This document shows, piece after piece, positions 8,481 through 18,220 of a DNA stretch of 64,000 nucleotides. The position numbers were made by a program, and so were the translations under genes. Below the pieces are notes generated by a model that saw only the letters and a list, made by a program, of their open reading frames with translations, was not told the DNA's origin and did not search any database. Source of the DNA: Orbaceae bacterium BiB. Lineage in GTDB: Bacteria > Pseudomonadota > Gammaproteobacteria > Enterobacterales > Orbaceae. The stretch spans positions 2,159,210 through 2,223,209 of the forward strand of contig CP133958.1 in assembly GCA_036251205.1 (NCBI GenBank), in the 5' to 3' direction. Positions within the stretch are counted from its first letter, which is position 1. Each line of letters begins with the position of its first letter.

Positions 8481-11400
8481 ATGTTTCGAAATTATTTGTT
8501 TATTAGTTCTTTTTTTGTCCCTGTTGCATTTGCAGCGGATCCTTTAAATGATACAACAATTAGCAGTATTAACAACTTTTTAAAAATAAGTCAAGATATT
8601 CAACTTGAAGCAAACAGAGATTATACATCTGATGGTTCTTCAGCTTCCCCTAGCCAATGGTTAAAAATGTATGATAATAATCAGACTAAAAAAAGTTTAG
8701 AAATAAATAGCAACGATTATCTCGTTACCATAGAAAACTACCATCCCGTGCTTAATGGTAAGGGAACTAACGGATCAGTAATATCATCCAAAGGCGATGT
8801 TTCTTTAATCGGAAACTATACTTTTCAAAATAATATTTCAGAAAACACTGATTCTGCATTATCAGGATCTGGCACCAATGATGTTCAAGGTGGGGTTTTA
8901 CATGGTCAGAATGTAAAGTTAAAAACAGGAATTAATGGTTCTCTTTTATTCCAAAATAATAAAATTATTACACCAAATTCTAGTTCAGCAACAGCCTATC
9001 AAGTAAATGCTTATGGCGGGGCTATTCGTGCTTCTTCATTAAATATTATTGGTGAGAAAGGGACTAAAATCAAATTTGAAGGTAATGAAATTCACGGAAA
9101 TACTACTTATGGTGGCGCAATCTACGTTTCGTCATCATTAAATTTATCTGGAGAGTCAGTTACTTATTCTTTTACCAACAATTTAGCCCAATCAAATAAA
9201 TCAGGTGCGCTGGCTGGAGCTATTTATATCTCAGCAGGTAATAACTCAGCTAGACTAGACGCAAGTAACTCTATTTATAAATTTGATGGTAACACTGTTG
9301 AAAGTTTAAACGGTTCCTCTGCTAAAGGAGGGGCTATTGCCACAGCAGAGGGAGGAAGTTCTCCCATGAAAATTTATTTAAATGGAGATAACTCTCGTTA
9401 CTCTTTTACAAATAATAGCGCTGAAAGTACCGTAATACATAATCCGGGGCTTAATAGTGGGTATGGTGGTGCAATTAATGTTGGTGGAGAGCTTTATCTA
9501 AATAATACAACGAGCAATTATGTGTTTGATAATAATAAAGTTAGTGCTGACAGAGCATTTGGTGGTGCTATTTCAATGATAACCTTCGCACAACTGAGAC
9601 AAGCCGGTTATAAAGCAAAGTTAGAATTAACTAATACGACGATGACAAATAATTCAGTCGTATCCAATCATCAAGGCTCGGATTCTTATATAAATAAGGC
9701 TTACGGAGGTGCAATTTATGCCTATGGTGCTGATGTTACTATATCTGGTAATTCATTATTTTCGGGTAATTCAACCACTGCAGCGAATAGTGTCACCAAT
9801 TCTAAATATGTATCTGCTTACGGTGGCGCAGTTTATTCAACAAGTGCGATTGAAACTATTAACGGAGGGAAAGTTGCAGATAATATTGATGTGACGATGG
9901 ATTTTGTTACGAATAGTGGCGAAACGATTACTTTCAAAGATAACTACACCATGACTAATGGATTCAAAGCTGATAATGATATTTACTGGGATGGCGCAGC
10001 AACCGGTGGTTCTCATACAGTAACGATACAAACTGACGCGAATAGTAAAATTGAGATGCTAAGCTCAATAGGATCAAGCAGTGTAGCTAATGTGGATATC
10101 AATAAATTTGGCGATGGCACTTGGGTATTGGGTAAAAATAGCGTATTTGCTGGCAAAACAAATATTGCGATTAATCAAGGTGTTTTAGAGTTAACTGATA
10201 GCAACAGCACTATTACGTTAGATAATACTAATGGCTCTACATTTAGTATTGGTCAAAATGGTAACCTCGTCGGTAACTATGGAATAATTAATAGTAAGGT
10301 AACCAATAACGGTACAATTTATATCAACAATTCAGCAACCACAACTATTTCAGGTACACCAGGTTTGATGATTAATGGTGATTATGTTGGTAATAATGGG
10401 ACGCTAATCCTAAATAGTGTTCTTGGTAATGATTCATCACCAACGGAACAATTAGTAATTAACGGTAATGCTACTGGTACAACAAATGTAACCATCAATA
10501 ATCTTGGCGGTTTAGGAGCTCAAACAATTGAAGGTATAAAAATTATCGATATCACAGGTAATTCAGCAGCAAACGCATTTACAGCGGATAATATTGTTGC
10601 GGGTGCTTATGAGTATACTTTACAACAAGGTAATGCTCGACCATCAAGTGCCGATACACAAAGTTGGTACTTAACAAGTTTATCAAGAAGTGGTCCGATA
10701 GTTCGTCCTGCAGGTGGATCTTACCTAGCTAATCTAGTCGCTGCCAATAACATTTTTAACTTAAGACTACATGACCGCCTTGGTGAAACCCAATATACCG
10801 ATTTAATTACGGGTGAAGATAAAGTAACCAGCATGTGGCTTCGAGCACGTTATGGCTATGATAAGTATAAAGATGGATCAGGACAATTATCAATTAAAAA
10901 TAATTGGAACTTTGTACAGCTTGGAGGCGATGTCGCCGAGTGGAGTAGTGATAACTTAGACCGCTTTCATTTAGGATTAATGGGAGGTTATGGTCATAGT
11001 TCGAATAAAACCACTTCGAATGTCAGTGATAGAACAGGGAAAAGTAACATAGACGGATACAGTGCTGGCATTTATGGCACTTGGTATAGTAACGATGAAG
11101 ATAAAGTCGGTCTATATGTTGATAGTTGGTTACAGTGGAGTCGATTTGACGCGACTGTCGATATTGAGGGTGCTAGCAGTGAAAAGTATAAACTAAAAGG
11201 ATTCTCAGTTTCTGTTGAATCAGGTTATAGTTTACTTGCTAAAGAATGGGAAAATTATAACTTATGGTTACAACCTAAAGGTCAATTAACATGGTCTGAT
11301 GTTACCTCTGCTCGACACGTTGAATCAAATGGTACTGTTGTGACTAGTGATAAAGACATGATACAAAGCCGTTTAGGACTTAAAATGACTTGGAGTAATA

Positions 11401-11663
11401 ACGATAGCGTTTTTGCAAAAATGAATCAAAGAGGCCAAATTTTTATGGAGGCAAACTGGTTACATAACTTCAATATATTTGAGGTAAAAATGAATGATAC
11501 CAGCGTAAATCAAGCTGGCGCAAGAAATATTGGAGAGGTTAAACTTGGTGTTGAGGGTGATATAGCCAAAAATACTAACTTATGGTTTAACGTTGCCTTT
11601 CAAGCTGGAGAACATGATTATGAAAATGCCAGCATAATGCTTGGTGCAAAATATAGTTTCTAG
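8481..11663 (+). CDS. Autotransporter (type Va) with GGAI/FxxN repeats
   Basis: A 1060-residue protein with a signal peptide ending near AFA-AD (residues 1-18), a long asparagine/serine/glycine-rich beta-helix passenger, and a C-terminal outer-membrane beta-barrel (about residues 790-1060) ending in the expected aromatic (GAKYSF). Residues about 110-450 contain at least eight repeats of the form F-x-x-N ... G-G-A-I, for example FTNN then YGGAIN, FDNN then FGGAI, FEGN then YGGAIY. The barrel would insert in the outer membrane and display the passenger, probably as an adhesin. AAGG lies 6 bases before the ATG at 8481. An IS6 copy begins 10 bases after the stop. Confidence 0.88.
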   Translation: MFRNYLFISSFFVPVAFAADPLNDTTISSINNFLKISQDIQLEANRDYTSDGSSASPSQWLKMYDNNQTKKSLEINSNDYLVTIENYHPVLNGKGTNGSVISSKGDVSLIGNYTFQNNISENTDSALSGSGTNDVQGGVLHGQNVKLKTGINGSLLFQNNKIITPNSSSATAYQVNAYGGAIRASSLNIIGEKGTKIKFEGNEIHGNTTYGGAIYVSSSLNLSGESVTYSFTNNLAQSNKSGALAGAIYISAGNNSARLDASNSIYKFDGNTVESLNGSSAKGGAIATAEGGSSPMKIYLNGDNSRYSFTNNSAESTVIHNPGLNSGYGGAINVGGELYLNNTTSNYVFDNNKVSADRAFGGAISMITFAQLRQAGYKAKLELTNTTMTNNSVVSNHQGSDSYINKAYGGAIYAYGADVTISGNSLFSGNSTTAANSVTNSKYVSAYGGAVYSTSAIETINGGKVADNIDVTMDFVTNSGETITFKDNYTMTNGFKADNDIYWDGAATGGSHTVTIQTDANSKIEMLSSIGSSSVANVDINKFGDGTWVLGKNSVFAGKTNIAINQGVLELTDSNSTITLDNTNGSTFSIGQNGNLVGNYGIINSKVTNNGTIYINNSATTTISGTPGLMINGDYVGNNGTLILNSVLGNDSSPTEQLVINGNATGTTNVTINNLGGLGAQTIEGIKIIDITGNSAANAFTADNIVAGAYEYTLQQGNARPSSADTQSWYLTSLSRSGPIVRPAGGSYLANLVAANNIFNLRLHDRLGETQYTDLITGEDKVTSMWLRARYGYDKYKDGSGQLSIKNNWNFVQLGGDVAEWSSDNLDRFHLGLMGGYGHSSNKTTSNVSDRTGKSNIDGYSAGIYGTWYSNDEDKVGLYVDSWLQWSRFDATVDIEGASSEKYKLKGFSVSVESGYSLLAKEWENYNLWLQPKGQLTWSDVTSARHVESNGTVVTSDKDMIQSRLGLKMTWSNNDSVFAKMNQRGQIFMEANWLHNFNIFEVKMNDTSVNQAGARNIGEVKLGVEGDIAKNTNLWFNVAFQAGEHDYENASIMLGAKYSF

Positions 11664-11673
11664 TGCTTAAACC

Positions 11674-12475
11674 GGTACTGTCAAATTAACTTTTTCACAC
11701 GAATTTTAATTTGACATTTAATTCCTATTTTTGAATTTTAGGCGCAACTTGAGTAATAGCGCCCCACTCTTTAAATCGACGTTCAGCTAAAATACGAAAG
11801 GTTTTAGCTGAACACATATGTCTAGCACAATTAAAATGATCATAGATATTGCCAAAACACGATAAGAATAATTGTGCTTGTTTTAACGATTTAAATTTAC
11901 GTATTTTCCTCTCTCTAAGCCTTGTCGGTTGATGTGAGTTTTCTGCTCGATTATTGACATATTGCTGAGTAATATGAGGTGTAGATAAAAGTAACGTTTT
12001 GATAGGCTTAATATAACTTTTTAGCTTATCAGCAACCACTTTTAAAGCAGGCTGTTTAATACTTTTCCTTATCTTTTTAATAAATCGTTTAGCTGCTTTA
12101 CTGTCTCTTTTTTCTTGAACTAACACATCAATGGTTTGACCATCTTGATCAACGGCTCGCCACAGATAAACACGTTTTCCATTTATTTTACAAAAGACTT
12201 CATCCATATAAACATAATCACCATAGCGCTTAACTTTTTTAATTCGTTTTGCATAAAGTTTACCGAATTTAATACACCAATAACGAATCGATTCATAGGT
12301 AACAGAAATACCCTTTTTCATCATGATGAGTTCAATATCACGATAACTTAATGTAAAGCGATAATATAGCCACACGCAGTGGCTAATAATCGAAGAATGG
12401 TAACGGTGTCGTTGATAGATTTTATTAGCATTCATCTGTATGATTATACAAAAGATAAGTTAACTTGACAGTACC
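11674..12475 (-). mobile_element. IS6-family insertion sequence, complete copy
   Basis: An 802-bp copy in minus orientation, from GGTACTGTCAAATTAAC at 11674 to the left terminus ending GACAGTACC at 12475. Flanking octamers (CTTAAACC and TCCGAGCA) do not match. With the degraded copy at 17420-18220 it brackets the fimbrial operon in the same orientation. Confidence 0.88.
11725..12435 (-). CDS. IS6-family transposase
   Basis: A 236-residue transposase, full length, with the same DDE residues as the copy at 7353. Differences are conservative (for example a methionine in the ARHMCSAK segment and RKIRKF in the basic tail), so it looks functional. Confidence 0.93.
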   Translation of the reverse strand: MNANKIYQRHRYHSSIISHCVWLYYRFTLSYRDIELIMMKKGISVTYESIRYWCIKFGKLYAKRIKKVKRYGDYVYMDEVFCKINGKRVYLWRAVDQDGQTIDVLVQEKRDSKAAKRFIKKIRKSIKQPALKVVADKLKSYIKPIKTLLLSTPHITQQYVNNRAENSHQPTRLRERKIRKFKSLKQAQLFLSCFGNIYDHFNCARHMCSAKTFRILAERRFKEWGAITQVAPKIQK

Positions 12476-12494
12476 TCCGAGCAAGATTTCCTTG

Positions 12495-13490
12495 TTACTG
12501 ATAAGTAACCGTGAAAGTTAATGCTCCATTAGCTACTCCCCCAGTAATAGTGTTACCTATTTGCATATATCTTGCATAAAATTGGATATAATTTGTATCT
12601 TTAGACAGAGATCCTAATGAGACTGCTCTTTCTAGAGGAAATGGCTGTTGGTTACTATCAAGAATCTGTATACCAATTCCTGTAGCCTTATCCGTCAAAG
12701 GTGTAATATTAAGTACGCCCAGCCTCTCATTTACTGATGAGGTTGTTGGATCTAATTGTATAGATGCCTTTACTGAATTGATACAATCTAACTGAATCTT
12801 AAAGCCTACAGCATCACTATAAGTTAATGCTCCGTTAAAAACAGAAGATTTAACCGTTCCTAAAGATACATTAACATTTTTTGTTTTAACCGCACACGAA
12901 TTTATAGCGCCTGCTATTGTTAAGTAGATATAATTGTCTGGATAAGTTATGCTATTTCCCTTTGAATCAAGGGTTTCCACAAATAGCTTACCAGCAAGTT
13001 TTTTAGCTACACTGCTCGATGTATTAAGTTTTTCATCAAGTCTATAAAGTTGAATTTTAGGAATTCCATATACAGTTGAACCTATTGGTTTACTATGACT
13101 ACGACAAGCTAATACATTTTGGATAGCTGAACCGCTATCTACCCATGCATCACCACTACAATTTGGTATCGATGCACCAATAGCAAAGCCTATTCCTGGT
13201 ATTGTTGTTTTATAAACAAAACGACCATCATAAGTTGCAATATTTGCACTACTTGTTGACCCAATGTAAGCAAGTTGAGATGTATTGTTAGCAATATCTG
13301 TACAGTTAAGAATTGGTTGGGTCGGCAATGTAATCTCTGACCCAATTTTAGCTCCACTAGATAAGGAGGGATCAACTTTTATAACACCTAAATCAAAAAC
13401 AAATGAATTACCAGGTGAGGTACAGCTTTCAGCATTTGAATTAAACGATATTATAAGTAATGAAAATGTTATTAAAATAAATCTATACAT
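12495..13490 (-). CDS. Fimbrial tip adhesin
   Basis: A 331-residue secreted protein (signal peptide ending NSNA-ES) that is last in the chaperone-usher operon. It has two-domain architecture: an N-terminal region of about 180 residues with its own cysteines (C23, C62, C110, C128) and a C-terminal pilin-like domain starting near CAVKTKNVNVSLG and ending FTVTYQ, the donor-strand-accepting immunoglobulin-like fold. This is the FimH/MrpH-like plan of a receptor-binding tip subunit. The ligand is unknown. The start is 11 bases after the usher stop. The stop is 19 bases from the IS6 copy, so the operon end is intact but close to it. Confidence 0.82.
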   Translation of the reverse strand: MYRFILITFSLLIISFNSNAESCTSPGNSFVFDLGVIKVDPSLSSGAKIGSEITLPTQPILNCTDIANNTSQLAYIGSTSSANIATYDGRFVYKTTIPGIGFAIGASIPNCSGDAWVDSGSAIQNVLACRSHSKPIGSTVYGIPKIQLYRLDEKLNTSSSVAKKLAGKLFVETLDSKGNSITYPDNYIYLTIAGAINSCAVKTKNVNVSLGTVKSSVFNGALTYSDAVGFKIQLDCINSVKASIQLDPTTSSVNERLGVLNITPLTDKATGIGIQILDSNQQPFPLERAVSLGSLSKDTNYIQFYARYMQIGNTITGGVANGALTFTVTYQ

Positions 13491-13501
13491 GTTAGTCTCT
13501 A

Positions 13502-15979
13502 TTAATTACATTCGACAGATAATAATGCAATATCTGTTGTTAAATGACTTGCATTATAAGGTGCTTTACATTGACCATCAGACCATTTAACATCAATTAT
13601 TCCTTCCGCTGGCGCCCCACTTAAGTATACCGCTTGCCCATCATTAATAATACCGATGGAATCATGATTTTCATTAGTAATTGTAGCTGTAGCACCAAAA
13701 GGAATTTTTGTACTAGTTAATGTCACATATAATTTACGACCAATTTGCGTTTGGAAATCGGCTAATACAATAGCGCCTCTTGTTGGAACAACAGACTTAA
13801 CATTATCGACTATATCTGTTGAATCGTTAAATGATGATACATTTAAAAACAGACTATTCTTTTCATAAGGAGTTGCATACGGAACAATTGCATTACCGAA
13901 ACTATCAGTATAAATACCAGAATAGTTACTTATATGTACATTCTTTGCATCTTTTGCTCTAACTAATATCGAAGTCTCTCCTAATGATTGTCCAAATGTA
14001 ATGCCATAAGGATGGACGACAACACTTCCATTTGTTGAATAATTGTACTGACTTGTATTATCACTATAATTGTACCCAAAAGTATATTCCCCAAATGAGG
14101 CTTTATAACCTAGTTGAGCACTACCAGAAGCATGATGGTCTATTTTATTAGCATAGGAAGTTTGTATATTATAATTTAAAGCATCGTCATCAAATGCTGT
14201 GCCTGAAAGACCAATACTTGAATTACTTTTACTTTTATCATTAATACTACTTGTAATGTTAATTCTTGATGAAGGTAATAGCTTGCTCATGGGAATAGAT
14301 ACAGATAATGAAAATAAATGTGATTTATTGTTAGAATAATCATTAGTGTAGGAGTAATTAACTGAATAGCTAATGTCGTTATAATTATTATTATACCCGA
14401 ATTCGATATTTTGTAATTTATCTTTTCTATTCCAATAACGCTCTTGATAACCAACTAAATGGAGGTATCCCCAATTTTCACTTAAATTTTGATTAATATT
14501 AAATTGAAATTTATCTTTTTTATTTTGATTGAACTTCCATTCAGAATAAGAATAATCATTAATATCAGTAAATTCTCGGTAATTTTGGGTAGAATAACGA
14601 TAACTACTTAAAGAGAAAGTGGTTCCTGTAAATAATATATCTTTAGAGTACTGAAAACGAAAAGAGTGACCTTTATTACTATCGTTTTGAAAAGTAGAGT
14701 CAGCAAAACTACTATCAAATGAAATAGAGCCTAAATCACCTAAATTCTTTGCTATACCTAGCAATACCGATTTATAATCTTTGGACAAAATTGTTCCACT
14801 ATAAACCGTAAAATTATAAGGTAGCCCATATATTCCAGTTGCTTGAATGAAATTTGGTTCTTGACTATTAGCTCTATAATTACTTTGATATTTTCCGATA
14901 GTAAAAGAATATTTAAAGCCACCTTTACGCAACATAATAGGTACAGATGCAAATGGTTGAATAAATGTACGAGAACTACCATTTGCTTCTTTTATGGTAA
15001 CTTCAAGTGAACCATTTGATGAAGTTGGATAAAGATCATTGATAACGAAAGGTCCAGGTGAAACATATATTTGTTTAATAATGATACCACTTTGACGGAT
15101 AGTTATTTCCGCATTACTTTGTGCAACCCCTTGAATCGTTGGAGCAAATCCTCGCTGATTAGAAGGGATCATTGCTTCATCTGAAGCCACTTTTACACCT
15201 CTAAATGAAAAACTATCAAACATAGTCCCATCAGTATAAGCATCACCAATAGTTAATTGGCTTTTAATTGAAGCTATATTTCTTTCTAAATAAGAACTAA
15301 TATTCTTAAATGTATCTATTTTATTAGTATGGCTATAGGTACTATAATTTCGAAACCTCCATGCTCCAAAATTTATACCACTCCGTAAATTTAAATAAGA
15401 ATTATTATCACTTCCTGACCGAACTGAATTATTATATTTTGTTGTCGAACCGGAATAATAATAGTTAGTATATAATGCATCAACACCATCATCCCAGAGC
15501 GTCTCAGATATAGCTGCTAAATTATTTCGATTAATATAGATCTGAGGAACCGACAACTCTAGCTTTTTTTTGTCAAAATTATACTTATAAAATGCGTCAG
15601 GAATGACCGCAGAAATATCCTTAATGATATCATAATCAGCTAACTTAATAAATTCAGGTGTCGCATTTTCAGCTACACCATACTCAATATACTCTTTTTT
15701 AGTAAGTAAGGGAGCTAAAATTTTTTTATCATTGTTAAGAAAATCAAAATTTAAATCTCTATTAAGAATTAAATTTTGATTCAAATAAATCCCAGTAAAA
15801 TAGGTACCTGGTAACTGCCCTTCTTTTTTATTAAAAACAGACAAATCAATAGGTGAAAGATCTAAATCACCTTCAATTAAGCTAGGATCAAAATAATCAT
15901 CAGCAACGCAATATTGGGAGTACGGTGCCGAACATATAGTGACACAGAACATTATATATTTGTAGTGAATTATTTTCAT
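13502..15979 (-). CDS. Fimbrial outer-membrane usher
   Basis: An 825-residue protein of the PapC/FimD usher family. After a signal peptide (ending around YCVADDY) comes the N-terminal chaperone-binding domain (FDPSLIEG, then LPGTYFTGIYLN), the 24-strand beta-barrel with the plug region (IPSNQRGFAPTIQGVAQSNA at about residues 267-286), and two C-terminal domains ending with a cysteine pair (GQCKAPY ... SVECN). It forms the pore through which subunits are polymerised and exported. It starts 3 bases after the chaperone stop, indicating tight translational coupling. Confidence 0.93.
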   Translation of the reverse strand: MKIIHYKYIMFCVTICSAPYSQYCVADDYFDPSLIEGDLDLSPIDLSVFNKKEGQLPGTYFTGIYLNQNLILNRDLNFDFLNNDKKILAPLLTKKEYIEYGVAENATPEFIKLADYDIIKDISAVIPDAFYKYNFDKKKLELSVPQIYINRNNLAAISETLWDDGVDALYTNYYYSGSTTKYNNSVRSGSDNNSYLNLRSGINFGAWRFRNYSTYSHTNKIDTFKNISSYLERNIASIKSQLTIGDAYTDGTMFDSFSFRGVKVASDEAMIPSNQRGFAPTIQGVAQSNAEITIRQSGIIIKQIYVSPGPFVINDLYPTSSNGSLEVTIKEANGSSRTFIQPFASVPIMLRKGGFKYSFTIGKYQSNYRANSQEPNFIQATGIYGLPYNFTVYSGTILSKDYKSVLLGIAKNLGDLGSISFDSSFADSTFQNDSNKGHSFRFQYSKDILFTGTTFSLSSYRYSTQNYREFTDINDYSYSEWKFNQNKKDKFQFNINQNLSENWGYLHLVGYQERYWNRKDKLQNIEFGYNNNYNDISYSVNYSYTNDYSNNKSHLFSLSVSIPMSKLLPSSRINITSSINDKSKSNSSIGLSGTAFDDDALNYNIQTSYANKIDHHASGSAQLGYKASFGEYTFGYNYSDNTSQYNYSTNGSVVVHPYGITFGQSLGETSILVRAKDAKNVHISNYSGIYTDSFGNAIVPYATPYEKNSLFLNVSSFNDSTDIVDNVKSVVPTRGAIVLADFQTQIGRKLYVTLTSTKIPFGATATITNENHDSIGIINDGQAVYLSGAPAEGIIDVKWSDGQCKAPYNASHLTTDIALLSVECN

Positions 15980-15982
15980 ATA

Positions 15983-16663
15983 TTATTTTATGCTAACTTT
16001 AGTTACAGGAGTAATCGCGCCATAATCATTTATTACATTCCATGTCGCTATTTGACCTACAGAAACATTTTTGTTGATTTGTTTATTAGAAAAAGGTGCT
16101 AAGGTAATAGTTTCGTTCAGCTCAACTCCGTCAATTTTAATTGAATTAAAGTTGATGTAGTATGGTGTTGGATTATCAATAATGAGCTTATTATTTTTGA
16201 TGAAAAATTTTGTATTTTTATATGCATCAACGGGATCACCAGATAGATTACTCGGACGATAAAACAATTTTATTTGTGATTTTATTGCTATAATCAAAGT
16301 ATTTTGATCTGTTTTTTTCGTGGATGGAATAGCTTTAACATTTAACCAAAATAAACTCTCTCTATCATTAGGTAAACTATTTCCAATATAAACAATCCTG
16401 ATGCTATTTGATGAGTCAGCTTCTAGTCTATATAATGGAGGAGTTATAATAAAAATACCATCTTCTTTTTCTTTGCTTTCAGGTGTTTTCGTAATCCAAG
16501 ATTGAATTAAAAAGGCTTTATTATCAGAATTATTTATATCTACTGAACCTTGCTTTTCATTACTTTTATATATTAGCCTTGTCTGTCCAAGTGAAATACC
16601 AGGATTTGCATAAACAATATTAGAAGTAAAAATTAAAATCAACAATAAAATATTCTTTGCCAT
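15983..16663 (-). CDS. Periplasmic fimbrial chaperone (PapD family)
   Basis: A 226-residue protein with a signal peptide (ending NIVYA-NP) and a two-domain PapD-like fold. The first strand contains GISLGQTRLIY with the conserved arginine that anchors subunit C-termini, followed by FIITPPLYRLEADSSNSIRI and LPNDRESLFWLNVKAIP, the classic chaperone signature regions. It caps pilin subunits in the periplasm by donor-strand complementation and delivers them to the usher. It is separated from the major subunit by 83 bases that hold two strong hairpins. Confidence 0.93.
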   Translation of the reverse strand: MAKNILLLILIFTSNIVYANPGISLGQTRLIYKSNEKQGSVDINNSDNKAFLIQSWITKTPESKEKEDGIFIITPPLYRLEADSSNSIRIVYIGNSLPNDRESLFWLNVKAIPSTKKTDQNTLIIAIKSQIKLFYRPSNLSGDPVDAYKNTKFFIKNNKLIIDNPTPYYINFNSIKIDGVELNETITLAPFSNKQINKNVSVGQIATWNVINDYGAITPVTKVSIK

Positions 16664-16683
16664 AAAAAATCCCAGAAAAACTT

Positions 16684-16744
16684 AATAGCACTATTAGTTA
16701 TAGTGCTATTATTGAATAATTTAAATCAAAAGATTTAAATTATT
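16684..16744 (-). promoter_or_regulatory. Tandem hairpins between major pilin and chaperone genes
   Basis: Two perfect inverted repeats directly after the pilin stop: a 13-bp stem with AAAA loop at 16715-16744, and a 10-bp stem (AATAGCACTA/TAGTGCTATT) at 16684-16710 followed in the minus direction by a short T run. They would act as a partial terminator or a 3' stabiliser, giving more pilin than usher mRNA. Confidence 0.65.
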
Positions 16745-16746
16745 GC

Positions 16747-17262
16747 TTAGTTATATATAATAGAAAATGTTGCAGATGCATTAGCTTTACCTGAGGTAAC
16801 TTGGCCTGTTGATACATATTTAGCAACAAAATTAAATGTCCCAGCGCCTTGTTCATTTGTAGTTATTTGTTTTGATGCTGAAAGTAAAGGAAGAGCTGTT
16901 GCACTATCCGATTCATAAAGACCAATACCAACATTAGTAGCTCCGCCAGTAACCGCTAGTATTGAACTATTAGCTAAATCTGGAGTGCCATCAAATTTTA
17001 TTGAAGCTTTAGTATTTGCTGAACAGCCTGATAATCCAATTGAAAATTGTGTTGCTGCGGCTGTGCTACCAGCAGTTGCTAATGATCTTGCTGAAACTTG
17101 ACCAAGATTAACAGTTTGAACACCTTGAGAACCGTTAGAAACGACACAAGTTGATGTTACGATTTCCCCCGTAAAATTAACTGTGCCATCAGATGCAAAT
17201 GCATTTGTAGTTAGTAACATGGTTGAACTAGCGATTGCTAGCGTGATATTTTTTAATTTCAT
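16747..17262 (-). CDS. Major fimbrial subunit (type 1-like pilin)
   Basis: A 171-residue pilin with a signal peptide (cleavage after TNAFA), an N-terminal donor strand (DGTVNFTGEIVTSTC), a conserved cysteine pair (near C39 and C79) and the C-terminal pattern GKANASATFSIIYN with the penultimate aromatic typical of FimA-type subunits. It is first in the operon, consistent with highest expression. AGGTGAGG just before the ATG is a strong ribosome-binding site. The upstream region to 17419 should hold the operon promoter. No invertible switch flanked by repeats or fim recombinase is visible in the window. Confidence 0.93.
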   Translation of the reverse strand: MKLKNITLAIASSTMLLTTNAFASDGTVNFTGEIVTSTCVVSNGSQGVQTVNLGQVSARSLATAGSTAAATQFSIGLSGCSANTKASIKFDGTPDLANSSILAVTGGATNVGIGLYESDSATALPLLSASKQITTNEQGAGTFNFVAKYVSTGQVTSGKANASATFSIIYN

Positions 17263-17419
17263 ATTTACCTCACCTCATTATTCGTTATTCGTTGTGTTTT
17301 ATACAAATAAAAAAATAAGTGATATTAACCAAATTAACAGTATATTAATTATAGATTTCAATCCCTTACATTAATCTAGTGCGCTCCGAAATAATATTCC
17401 TATAAATAAAAAAGTCAAA

Positions 17420-18220
17420 CACTTTATCAAATTAATTTTTTCACACGAATTTTAATTTGATATTTAATCCCTAATTTTGAAATTCAGACGCAACTTGGGT
17501 AATAGCGCCCCACTCTTTAAATCGACGTTCAGCTAAAATTCGAAAGGTTTTAGCTGAGCATAAATGCCTAGCACAATTAAAATGATCATAGATATTACCA
17601 AAGCACGATAAGAATAATTGTGCTTGTTTTAATGATTTAAATCTACGCATTTTCTTTTCTCTAAGCCGTGTCGGTTGATGTGAGTTTTCTGCTCTATTAT
17701 TGGCATATTGCTGAGTAATATGAGGTGTACTTGAAAGTAGGTTTTTCACTGGTTTGATATAGCTTTTAAGCTTATCAGTAACCACTTTTAAAACAGATTG
17801 TTGAATGCTTTTTCTTACCTTTTGAATAAACCGATTAGCGGCTTTACTGTCTCTTTTTTCTTGAACTAACACATCAATGGTTTGACCATCTTGATCAACG
17901 GCTCGCCACAAATAGACACGTTTACCGTTAATTTTACAAAAGACCTCATCCATATAAACATAATCATCATAGCGCTTAACTTTTTTAATTCGTTTTGCAT
18001 AAAGTTTACCGAATTTAATACACCAATAACGAATGGATTCATACGTAACAAATATCCCTTTTTTCTCATGATGAGTTCAATATCTCGATAACTTAAAGTA
18101 AACCAATAATAGAGCCACACGCAGTGGCTAATAATCGAAGAATGGTAACGGTATCGTTGATAGATTTTATAAGTATTTATCTGTATGATTATACAAAAGA
18201 ACACTTAACTTGACTATCTC
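17420..18220 (-). mobile_element. IS6-family insertion sequence, degraded copy
   Basis: The body aligns with the complete copies over its full length, but both ends have drifted (the left arm reads ACACTTTATCAAATTAA and the right arm ends TTGACTATCTC). It cuts the 5' end of the autotransporter gene that continues at 18221. Confidence 0.8.
17471..18181 (-). pseudogene. IS6-family transposase, start lost and frameshifted
   Basis: The N-terminal frame reads NTYKIYQRYRYHSS to IELIMRKKG and then shifts near 18060, where extra bases in a T/A run put the rest in another frame. The C-terminal 160 codons (17471-17953, MDEVFCKING onward) are intact. The initiator ATG has become ATA (antisense TAT at the expected position near 18181). 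It is a dead copy. Confidence 0.85.

Noticed and set aside
8177-8506. 109-residue frame upstream of the autotransporter
   Set aside because: It overlaps the autotransporter start, has no ribosome-binding site or recognisable motif, and its composition follows AT-rich sequence. Treated as the autotransporter leader.
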